Shown: piece after piece, positions 1 to 5,730 of the stretch
How positions within the stretch are numbered: the first letter of the stretch is position 1
Layout of the letters: each line of letters begins with the position of its first letter
Assembly (NCBI GenBank): GCA_002384765.1
Contig: DGBM01000262.1
Coordinates: 1-9,463, forward strand
Origin: Demequinaceae bacterium UBA4004
GTDB lineage: Bacteria > Actinomycetota > Actinomycetes > Actinomycetales > Demequinaceae
Length of the DNA stretch: 9,463 bases
Direction: 5' to 3'
The notes under the pieces: generated by a model
Told to the model about the DNA's origin: nothing
Database searches by the model: none
Seen by the model: only the letters and a program-made list of their open reading frames with translations
Position numbers and translations under genes: made by a program

Positions 1-1
1 C

Positions 2-628
2 CCGAGCCCGAGCCCGGGCACCACCGCCACGGAACTGTGGGACATGGCGGCCGACGGTCGCCTCGGGTCGATCCTGTGGCGCATGGCCGCATTCATGGGG
101 GCGTGCTTCGCTATCGCAGTGGTGCTCGGCGCCGCAGGAGGCCTGGCCATTGGCATGTCGCGCTCGGTGGACCGTGGCCTCTCCCCGTACCTGGCCGCCC
201 TCCAAGGCATGCCCACCTCGATGTGGATCCCCGTCGCCGCGATCGTGCTGGGCACCCGCACGGCTGTCCGCAACGTCCCCCCGCTGCACTTGCGCGCCGG
301 GCGCACGCTGGGCGAGAGCGGGACCTCCCTCGTCAGGCGCGTCGTCCTGCCAGCCGCCCTGCCAGGCATCATGTCGGGAGTCGAACTGAGTTGCTCGATC
401 GCCTTTCGCTGTCTCGTAGCGGGCGAGATCTTCTCGGGCGCCCTGTCGGGCACCGGCATCGGCGAGGTGATCGGACGCTCGCGAAAGACGGGCGACCTCA
501 CCGAGATGATGGCCACCATCGTGGTGGTGCTGACCTTTACCGTAGCGGTGGATCGGCTGGTCTTCAGCCGAGTGCAATCACGGTTGCGTACGCGCCGTGG
601 CCGCGTGGATGTGGGACTGCCTCACTAG
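2..628 (+). CDS. ABC transporter permease, SsuC/TauC-like (5' partial, probable internal deletion)
   Basis: Inner-membrane permease of an ABC importer of the nitrate/sulfonate/taurine (BPD_transp_1) type. The frame is open to the left edge, and residues there (PSPSPG, then TELW) match the segment that precedes the first core helix in this family, so the ATG at 44 is probably internal and the true start lies outside the window. Visible landmarks are the GLAIGMSR helix end, MPTSMWIPVAA, the EAA-loop remnant LRAGRTLGESG followed by VVLPAALPGI, and the VAGEIFSG segment. Compared from memory with E. coli SsuC, about 21 residues are missing between VLGTRT and AVRNVPP, where a membrane segment ending in FFP-x-x-LNT-like sequence is expected. 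The EAA glutamate position reads Arg, and usual Trp positions in the next helix read Cys and Phe. These features suggest a decaying or defective gene, although the frame is intact. No ATPase or binding-protein gene is visible, so the substrate is unknown. Confidence 0.75.
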   Translation, partial: PSPSPGTTATELWDMAADGRLGSILWRMAAFMGACFAIAVVLGAAGGLAIGMSRSVDRGLSPYLAALQGMPTSMWIPVAAIVLGTRTAVRNVPPLHLRAGRTLGESGTSLVRRVVLPAALPGIMSGVELSCSIAFRCLVAGEIFSGALSGTGIGEVIGRSRKTGDLTEMMATIVVVLTFTVAVDRLVFSRVQSRLRTRRGRVDVGLPH

Positions 629-707
629 GGCAGTCAAGGGGCGCGTGGGGGCCTGGCCCCTGTGCGACGGTGCCAGTTTCACGCGCTGCGGCCTCAGCGG
701 CCGGTGC

Positions 708-713
708 CAGACT
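708..713 (+). promoter_or_regulatory. Possible -10 box for leaderless rarD mRNA
   Basis: CAGACT keeps the A at position 2 and the T at position 6 of the TANNNT consensus. It lies 6 nt before the ATG at 720, the spacing expected if transcription starts at the start codon itself. No Shine-Dalgarno sequence precedes the ATG, which agrees with leaderless translation, common in actinobacteria. No convincing -35 box is visible, so this is a weak call. Confidence 0.25.
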
Positions 714-719
714 GTCGCT

Positions 720-1685
720 ATGACAGAAGCCCTGGACCGCCGCGGCCTCGCCTACGGCGCCAGCGCGTACGTGGTGTGGGGTCTGTTCCCCATCCTGATG
801 GCCGCCCTCAAGCCCGCCGGGGCGTTCGAGATCGTCGCGTGGCGCGCGCTGTCCTCCCTGCTGGTGTGCATCGCCATCCTCGCCGCCATGGGGGCGTGGC
901 GTCGCTTGCGCGCCGTGGCCAGCCACCGGCCTACCGTGCTGCGGCTCTCTGCGGCATCGGTGCTCATCGCGATCAACTGGGGCGTCATGGTCTACGCGGT
1001 CGTGACAGACCGCGTCGCCTCGACCTCGCTCGGCTACTACATCAACCCACTCATCACCGTGGGCCTAAGTGTGCTGTTCCTGGGCGAGCGCCTACGCAAG
1101 TTGCAGATGGTCGCCATATCGCTCGGCGCCGTCGCCGTGGTGGTGATCGCCGTGGAGATGGGCGGCCTGCCATGGATCTCCCTGGCGCTGGCGTTCTCCT
1201 TCGCCGGGTACTCGTTCATCAAGAAGGGCGTGGGCGGCCGGGTGGACGCGCTGAGCGGCCTGGCCATCGAGACGGCCGTGCTCGCGCCCGTAGCCCTGGG
1301 AGTGCTGTGGGTCGTGGGCTCGCAGGGCGACGCGACGTTCCTGGCGCGCGGGGCCGACGGCTTGGGGTGGTGGCACGACGTCATGATGGTCGGCACCGGC
1401 ACCTGGACGGCTGGTGCGCTGCTGGTATTCGCCGCCGGAGCTCGCAGGCTACCGCTCAACATCACCGGGATGCTGCAATACATCACGCCCACCATGACCT
1501 TCGCGCTCGCCGTGTGGTACTTCGGCGAGCCGATGCCCGCCGGCCGCTGGGCGGGCTTCGGCCTGGTGTGGATCGCGCTCACCCTCATCACCGTCGATGC
1601 GCGGCGCGCGCGGCCCTTATCAAGGCGCAGGGCCGCTGGGCTCTCGCGCGCTGCTGGCGAGCAGCCGGTGACCGAGCCCATCTAG
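720..1685 (+). CDS. rarD: RarD-type EamA/DMT transporter
   Basis: Multi-pass inner-membrane protein of the drug/metabolite transporter superfamily, RarD branch (the 'chloramphenicol-sensitive protein RarD' family). Its natural substrate is not established. The product is 321 residues against 296 for E. coli RarD. Around ten hydrophobic helices are apparent. Family landmarks are AYVVWGLFPI (residues 16-25), INWGVMVYAV (85-94), SLGYYINPL (103-111), FLGERL (120-125) and LQYITPT followed by FYGE-like YFGE (252-270). The last 25-30 residues form a basic, polar cytoplasmic tail beyond the usual end. The ATG at 720 is chosen because the family begins a few residues before the first helix; a start at 597 in the same frame would overlap the permease gene and add 41 non-family residues. 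The gene stands 91 bp after the permease and converges on the methyltransferase gene with a 28-bp gap. Confidence 0.9.
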   Translation: MTEALDRRGLAYGASAYVVWGLFPILMAALKPAGAFEIVAWRALSSLLVCIAILAAMGAWRRLRAVASHRPTVLRLSAASVLIAINWGVMVYAVVTDRVASTSLGYYINPLITVGLSVLFLGERLRKLQMVAISLGAVAVVVIAVEMGGLPWISLALAFSFAGYSFIKKGVGGRVDALSGLAIETAVLAPVALGVLWVVGSQGDATFLARGADGLGWWHDVMMVGTGTWTAGALLVFAAGARRLPLNITGMLQYITPTMTFALAVWYFGEPMPAGRWAGFGLVWIALTLITVDARRARPLSRRRAAGLSRAAGEQPVTEPI

Positions 1686-1713
1686 CCGCCCGCTGCGAGG
1701 TGCACTGGGTCCC

Positions 1714-2394
1714 CTACAGGACCGTCGCGATGAGCATTCCGTCGTAGTCCTTGCGGCCCACGGTCTGCAGCACGGTCGCCTCGACCCGCTTGTCCCGCGC
1801 GGCCAACTCCACCACGGCTCGCGCGCCCGTCGCGTATTCGTCGGTGTTGTCGAGGTCCGCAAGGTCGCCGCCATGCACCACGTTGTCGACGACGATGAGG
1901 CTTCCGGGCCTCGACACGGCCAGGGCCGCCTCGAAGTACGTAGCGTTGTTGCGTTTGTCCGCGTCGATGAAAGTGAGGTCGACCGGGGCATCGTCCGCAA
2001 GGGCCGGGATGTTGTCGAGTGCCTGGCCGACTCGGATCGTCACCTTGTGCCCCACTCCCGCGGCGTCGAGGCTGGCACGCGCGACGTCGGCATGGCGCTG
2101 GTCCCGCTCGTGGGTGATGACCCGGCCATCGGGGGAGATGGCTCGCGCCAGATGCAGCGTCGAGTAGCCGCCGAGCGTGCCGAACTCCACGACCGTGGTG
2201 GCGCCGATGCTGCGCGCGAGGATTCCCAGCAGCCGCGCGTGCATGGGGCTCACGGCGATGTCGGGCATGTCGGCGCCGCGCTGAGCGGCAAGCACCGCCG
2301 CTTGGGCGGAGTCCCCCGCCGCGAACTGGGACTCAAGGTAGTCGTCCACGTAGTGCCAACGAGCGGACTGGTCGGGGTGCGTTGCATCGCTCAT
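1714..2394 (-). CDS. Metal- and SAM-dependent O-methyltransferase (class of COMT/CCoAOMT)
   Basis: Cytoplasmic methyltransferase of the Methyltransf_3 family, which transfers methyl from S-adenosylmethionine to a hydroxyl, typically of a catechol-like compound; the substrate here is unknown. The product is 226 residues, the usual length. The SAM-binding loop is VVEFGTLGGYSTL (residues 68-80). The acidic end of strand 2 is ITHERD (93-98), where the ribose-binding acid is expected. FIDADK (142-147) and VVDN (168-171) supply the Asp, Asp and Asn ligands for the divalent cation in this family. YDGMLIA near the C-terminus matches the family's closing strand. The ATG at 2394 is preferred over an in-frame extension to 2523 because the extension is non-family sequence, crosses a strong hairpin, and a good -10 box sits 6 nt before this ATG. 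The gene appears monocistronic and is not co-oriented in an operon with rarD. Confidence 0.92.
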   Translation of the reverse strand: MSDATHPDQSARWHYVDDYLESQFAAGDSAQAAVLAAQRGADMPDIAVSPMHARLLGILARSIGATTVVEFGTLGGYSTLHLARAISPDGRVITHERDQRHADVARASLDAAGVGHKVTIRVGQALDNIPALADDAPVDLTFIDADKRNNATYFEAALAVSRPGSLIVVDNVVHGGDLADLDNTDEYATGARAVVELAARDKRVEATVLQTVGRKDYDGMLIATVL

Positions 2395-2400
2395 GGATCG

Positions 2401-2406
2401 AGCGTA
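2401..2406 (-). promoter_or_regulatory. -10 box for leaderless O-methyltransferase mRNA
   Basis: On the minus strand TACGCT fits TANNNT and ends 6 nt before the ATG at 2394. No ribosome binding site lies in between, so the transcript probably starts at or next to the A of the start codon. A -35 box 16-18 nt upstream is not recognisable. This placement also supports the chosen start of the methyltransferase. Confidence 0.4.
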
Positions 2407-2493
2407 ACCGGGGCGCCGTTGGTTGGCGAGGGTACGAACTACGCCATCGACGGCGCTGCACTGCTTGGCGGTACAGATTGAGCCATTTTCGCG

Positions 2494-2519
2494 GTGGGGG
2501 CGCCCGACGGCGCCTCCAC
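2494..2519 (-). terminator. Hairpin terminator after the sigma-linked membrane protein
   Basis: The arms 2494-2504 and 2509-2519 form an 11-bp stem (GTGGGGGCGCC against GGCGCCTCCAC, one G:T pair) closed by a 4-nt loop, CGAC. It starts 17 nt after the stop codon of the minus-strand gene ending at 2536. There is no U-tract, which is common for terminators in GC-rich actinobacteria but leaves the call uncertain. It also separates this transcript from the methyltransferase promoter. Confidence 0.5.
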
Positions 2520-2535
2520 TCACTTCGCCCTTCGG

Positions 2536-4113
2536 CTAGTTCGCGACGAGCGTCCAGCCGTAGCTCATGCTCGGGACATCCGGGCCAAAGCCGTAGAGCA
2601 CCGCCAACTGCGCGTCCGCAAGATCGGCCGACGTGGCGTAGCCGCACGGCTGCAGCGTTCCGCGGATCCCGTTGAAGGCGGCGATAAAGCCACCCCTGAG
2701 GTTCACCGTGTCGGGCGACTTGTAGCCAGCGCTCGCGCCTCCCACGCCGTTGGCAGTCCAGTCCACGACCGGTTCGCCGGCCACACCCACGATCGCACCT
2801 TCACTCACCGCAACTGTCTCTAGATACGTCAGATTGCCGTAGAAGGGCCCATCTCCTTGACTGCCGCCAGTCGGCTGCCATCCCGTCACACGTGGCGTCT
2901 GGGCGATCATCGTCTTCGGGTCCATCTCCCACAGGGGTGCGGTGACGTCGACCATGAGTCCGTCCTCGCCCACGTCAAATGTGTCGGGATCGCTGATCAT
3001 CACCTCGCCGCTCGCAAGGCGCGCGGTCACGTCACCCGAATTCTCAAGGTCCGCAGGTAGCGGCGCCTCGCACTGGAACACCTCGGACTCCGGTCCGGAC
3101 AGCGGCTCACCCATCGCCTGAGTATCCGTTGATGTGGCACCCTCGGACGCACCGGCCTCCGCAGCCGCTGTCTGCTCCTGCGAGGGCCATTCGAACGGGC
3201 CGCTCGGAGGAGTCGGCTGGCATGGAAGGTCAGGGATGTTCTCGGGTGTGTAGTCGAACCGCAACTCCCACTTCGAGCCATCAGCAAGCGTGACGCGCAG
3301 CGCCACGTATTCGAGCGCGTTCGTGTCAATGTCTTCCCGCACGCTGGGCGTGGCACCACCGTTCAGCAACGCCCCGGTGTCTTCGCGACCATCCGTGTAG
3401 CCCGCCACAAAGTCGGTGGTGGCGCCGTCTGGCACCGCCCCGGGGTCATAGCCCGCGCCGCCGCCCGTGAGCGTGATTGCCAGCGTCTTCCACAGGTTGT
3501 CCAGGTTCACCCCGTCAGGAGCCGGCGCCGGCACGACCCGCGTCCAGGCATAACTGTCGAGCGCTGCATCCACCCAGATGTCGCCACCGCCAGAGTTCTG
3601 GGTGTAGTCGCCGACAAGCGGCGGCATGTCATTGGGCAAGTCCGGCCGTGAGAGGCTCCGCAGATGACCGTCGCCGAAGTCGAAAGGGTAGTCCCCATTG
3701 GGCCCCGGCTGGACCCGGGTCACGGTGCCGTCCGGGGTCACGGCAACCACAAAGCCGGACGCCGAGTCCACGTAGGCGCGGCCAATGTAGTACCCATCAG
3801 GCAGCACCTCCGCGTTGGCCGGAACGTACGCCGCACACTCCCCCAGCGAATACGGGTCGTCCATCACCAGTCGCTGCGCGGGGTTGAGCGCGTCACCGCC
3901 ACCACCGCCCCCGACAACCCCCATCGCCGTCGCGACGATGCCGACCGCCGCCGCCGCAGCCACCGTGCTTGCGGCACCGGCCCGCCATGCGCGCCGGTTG
4001 CGAGTGTCTCGCGTCGAGCGCGCAGCCAACCCGCCCCACGACCTTCCAGCGTTCCCCAGCGCATCGGCATGGGACTCAAAACTCCCCTGAAGCACCTCTC
4101 GCAGGTCACGCAT
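2536..4113 (-). CDS. Large single-pass membrane protein coupled to ECF sigma factor, putative anti-sigma factor
   Basis: Protein of 525 residues that I do not recognise as a named family. Residues 1-44 are polar and basic (likely cytoplasmic). Residues about 45-67 are an Ala/Val/Gly-rich membrane helix, followed by a Gly run (68-73) and about 450 residues that should lie outside the membrane. That part is rich in Asp, Gly, Pro and Thr, has an acidic low-complexity linker (about 308-345), and contains four cysteines (93, 298, 348, 490) that could form disulfides. The ATG at 4113 is chosen over 4143 because AGGTGA lies 5 nt upstream and because it overlaps the sigma stop as ATGCGTGA (8 bp), a sign of translational coupling. 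Topology and coupling suggest that it holds or senses for the sigma factor, but the short N-terminus has no HxxxCxxC zinc motif, so the anti-sigma role is inferred from context only. A hairpin terminator follows the gene. Confidence 0.8.
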   Translation of the reverse strand: MRDLREVLQGSFESHADALGNAGRSWGGLAARSTRDTRNRRAWRAGAASTVAAAAAVGIVATAMGVVGGGGGGDALNPAQRLVMDDPYSLGECAAYVPANAEVLPDGYYIGRAYVDSASGFVVAVTPDGTVTRVQPGPNGDYPFDFGDGHLRSLSRPDLPNDMPPLVGDYTQNSGGGDIWVDAALDSYAWTRVVPAPAPDGVNLDNLWKTLAITLTGGGAGYDPGAVPDGATTDFVAGYTDGREDTGALLNGGATPSVREDIDTNALEYVALRVTLADGSKWELRFDYTPENIPDLPCQPTPPSGPFEWPSQEQTAAAEAGASEGATSTDTQAMGEPLSGPESEVFQCEAPLPADLENSGDVTARLASGEVMISDPDTFDVGEDGLMVDVTAPLWEMDPKTMIAQTPRVTGWQPTGGSQGDGPFYGNLTYLETVAVSEGAIVGVAGEPVVDWTANGVGGASAGYKSPDTVNLRGGFIAAFNGIRGTLQPCGYATSADLADAQLAVLYGFGPDVPSMSYGWTLVAN

Positions 4114-4657
4114 GTCTGTCACCTCGCCTGGTCGCCACCACAACGGTGATCTCCTGATCCTCTTCCCACGCGGTCACGTCCAGCAGTGGGAGAAGCTTTG
4201 CCCTTGCGTCGGACAGGTAGCGCTTGACGGTTCCCTCGGCCAGGCCCAACCGTGCCGCCACCTGGGGCACCGTCATGTCGTCGAAGAACCGCAACACGAT
4301 GCACACCTGCTCACGCGGGGAGAGTTCCCTGAGAGCAGCTCGCACGTCCAGGCCCGCGTCAATGTCAGCGGTGTGCTCGGCGCGCTCGAACGCCCGTGTC
4401 AGCGCGCGACGCTTGCTCGCGGTCGAGCGGGCCTTGTCGATGACGATGCTGGGCATCGCAGACCGGACGTAGGCCTCTGCCTCGTCGACGGTGCACAGCG
4501 GCCGCGGCCGGGAGAACACCTTGACGACCGCGTCGTGGACCAGGTCTTCCGCGTCGCCGTCGCGCCCCACCAGCAAGGCGGCATAGGCCACCAGCCTCGA
4601 CCCGCGTTCGGCGAGCAACTGCTCGACCAGCATTTGCCACCGTGCCACGTCCCCCAC
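4106..4657 (-). CDS. ECF-type RNA polymerase sigma factor (sigma-70 family)
   Basis: Alternative sigma factor that directs RNA polymerase to a dedicated promoter set; 183 residues, the normal ECF size. Region 2 spans about residues 18-85, with AEDLVHDAVVKVF (36-48) as the core-binding and -10 recognition helix start. Region 4 spans about 105-158, with SPREQVCIVLRFF (113-125) and the helix-turn-helix MTVPQVAARLGLAEGTVKRY (128-147) for -35 recognition. A 23-residue tail (about 161-183) follows region 4. The start is uncertain: GTG 4657 (GGTGGGGG about 6 nt upstream), GTG 4648 (GAAAGG 8 nt upstream) and ATG 4633 are all possible; an extension to 4825 would run into the polyprenyl synthase gene and is rejected. 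The 65-nt gap to the synthase may hold its own promoter. The stop codon overlaps the start of the putative anti-sigma gene. Confidence 0.9.
   Translation of the reverse strand: MGDVARWQMLVEQLLAERGSRLVAYAALLVGRDGDAEDLVHDAVVKVFSRPRPLCTVDEAEAYVRSAMPSIVIDKARSTASKRRALTRAFERAEHTADIDAGLDVRAALRELSPREQVCIVLRFFDDMTVPQVAARLGLAEGTVKRYLSDARAKLLPLLDVTAWEEDQEITVVVATRRGDRHA
4119..4124 (-). promoter_or_regulatory. Ribosome binding site of the putative anti-sigma gene
   Basis: AGGTGA on the minus strand lies 5 nt before the ATG at 4113 and inside the last codons of the sigma gene. It decides the start at 4113 rather than 4143 and supports coupled translation of the two genes. Confidence 0.65.
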
Positions 4658-4665
4658 CTTTCGCC

Positions 4666-4689
4666 CCCACCCTGCCAAACGGAGGTGGG
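4666..4689 (-). other. Hairpin in the sigma leader, overlapping its ribosome binding region
   Basis: Read on the minus strand, CCCACC (4689-4684) can pair with GGTGGG (4671-4666) across a 12-nt loop. The 3' arm contains most of the GGTGGGGG that would serve as Shine-Dalgarno for the GTG at 4657. The structure could reduce translation of the sigma gene, act as a weak terminator for the nuo-synthase transcript, or be coincidence in GC-rich DNA. There is no U-tract. Confidence 0.25.
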
Positions 4690-4722
4690 TCGCAAATCGT
4701 GGGGCGCTACGAGTTTCGGGTG

Positions 4723-5718
4723 CTACGCCGCGCGAGTCACGAGCGCCTCGGCGAACGCAATCAGCGCGTCCTTGACCTCGCCGGCAGGCAAGTCGTCGAT
4801 CGCGCCCACCGCTTGACGGCTCCACTCGGTGGCGAGCGCCTCCGTCTCGTCGAGCACCGGGTGCGCGCGCAAACGCGCGACAACGTCGGCCAACGCGGTG
4901 TCGTCGGTCAGGTCGCTGTCGATCGCGGCCAGCAAGGCGTCGTCCTCCTCCGTGCCATCGGGGCCGACGGCGCGCTGGCGCAGCAACAGCACCGGCATGG
5001 TGGCCACGCCTTCGCGCAGGTCAGTCCCGGGGGTCTTGCCCGAGACATCGCCGTCGGAGCGAATGTCGAGCACGTCGTCGGCGATCTGGAAGGCCACCCC
5101 GGCGAGTTCGCCATAGTGGGTGACCTGCTCGACGGTCTTGCGATCGCAGCCGGCAAACATGGCGCCAAAGCGGGCGGATGTCGCGATGAGCGAGCCCGTC
5201 TTGTCGGCGAGCACCTGCAGGTAGTGCTTCACGGCGTCCTCGCCATCGGCGGGACCCACGGTCTCGTGCAGCTGGCCCAGGCACAGGCGCTCGAAGGTCG
5301 AGGCCTGAATCCGGACGGCCTCGGGGCCAAGCCCCGCCACCACGGCCGATGCGCGGGCAAACAGAAGATCGCCGGTCAGGATCGCCACCGAGTTGCCCCA
5401 CACCTCGTGGGCCGCCGGAGCGCCGCGCCGCGTGGGCGCCGAGTCCATGACGTCGTCGTGATACAGGGTGGCCAGATGGGTCAGCTCGACCACGACGGCG
5501 GCGTCCAGCACCTCCGGCCGCGCGGCGTCGCCGAGCTGCGCGGTAAGTAGCGCGAGCATCGGGCGCAGCCGCTTGCCACCCGCATCCACGAGGTGGCGCG
5601 AGGTGGCGTCCGCGAGCCTGTCCGACTGCGCGACGGCGTCCCGCAGCCGTTCTTCGATCAGTGCCAGCCGTGGCGAGATCGAGACCTCGAGCGCGGCATT
5701 GCCGATGGGGAGGGCCAT
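4723..5718 (-). CDS. Polyprenyl diphosphate synthase (trans, long chain, probably for menaquinone)
   Basis: Adds isopentenyl diphosphate units head-to-tail to an allylic diphosphate; cytoplasmic or membrane-associated, 331 residues, usual length. Motifs in order: GGKRLRP (47-53), first aspartate-rich motif DDVMD (88-92) with RR at 97-98, DKTGSL (172-177), and GVAFQIADD with second motif DDVLD (207-218). All catalytic aspartates are present. The residue five before the first motif is Ala (83), a small side chain typical of long-chain (IspB-like) enzymes rather than farnesyl or geranylgeranyl synthases. The gene lies 12 nt after nuoN with no good Shine-Dalgarno before its ATG, so its translation probably depends on coupling to nuoN. 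The location behind complex I genes suggests it makes the menaquinone side chain; product length cannot be read from sequence. Its symbol could be ispB-, hepT- or grcC-like, so none is given. Confidence 0.93.
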   Translation of the reverse strand: MALPIGNAALEVSISPRLALIEERLRDAVAQSDRLADATSRHLVDAGGKRLRPMLALLTAQLGDAARPEVLDAAVVVELTHLATLYHDDVMDSAPTRRGAPAAHEVWGNSVAILTGDLLFARASAVVAGLGPEAVRIQASTFERLCLGQLHETVGPADGEDAVKHYLQVLADKTGSLIATSARFGAMFAGCDRKTVEQVTHYGELAGVAFQIADDVLDIRSDGDVSGKTPGTDLREGVATMPVLLLRQRAVGPDGTEEDDALLAAIDSDLTDDTALADVVARLRAHPVLDETEALATEWSRQAVGAIDDLPAGEVKDALIAFAEALVTRAA

Positions 5719-5730
5719 GGTGAAGGGCGC

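Noticed and set aside
648..660. GGGGCC-T-GGCCCC inverted repeat between the permease and rarD as terminator
   Set aside because: The usable stem is about 5 bp with a 3-nt loop and no T-tract; too weak to call.
37..723. Plus-strand 228-residue frame over the permease
   Set aside because: It is an out-of-frame shadow, rich in Arg, His and Gly, with no family features; the permease frame explains the region.
1611..1665. Two inverted repeats at the 3' end of rarD (7-bp arms 1611-1617/1629-1635; 6-bp arms 1650-1655/1660-1665 with GGCG loop), possible terminators for the convergent genes
   Set aside because: Both lie within rarD codons, have short stems and lack a T-tract; such repeats are frequent in DNA of this GC content.
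4658..4722. GAAAC-containing sequence before the sigma gene as an autoregulated ECF promoter
   Set aside because: No CGTT- or GTC-like -10 element lies at the usual 16-17 nt spacing; the only CGTTT is about 31 nt away.
4658..4825. N-terminal extension of the sigma factor to an ATG at 4825
   Set aside because: It would overlap the polyprenyl synthase coding end by about 100 bp, and the added residues are Arg/Gly-rich frame-shadow sequence, not sigma-like.
4642..5550. Long plus-strand open frames opposite the synthase and nuo genes (for example 4642-5550 and 5021-6544)
   Set aside because: They are shadows caused by high GC content: Arg/Ala/Gly-rich, no recognisable domains, fully opposite or out of frame with clear genes.
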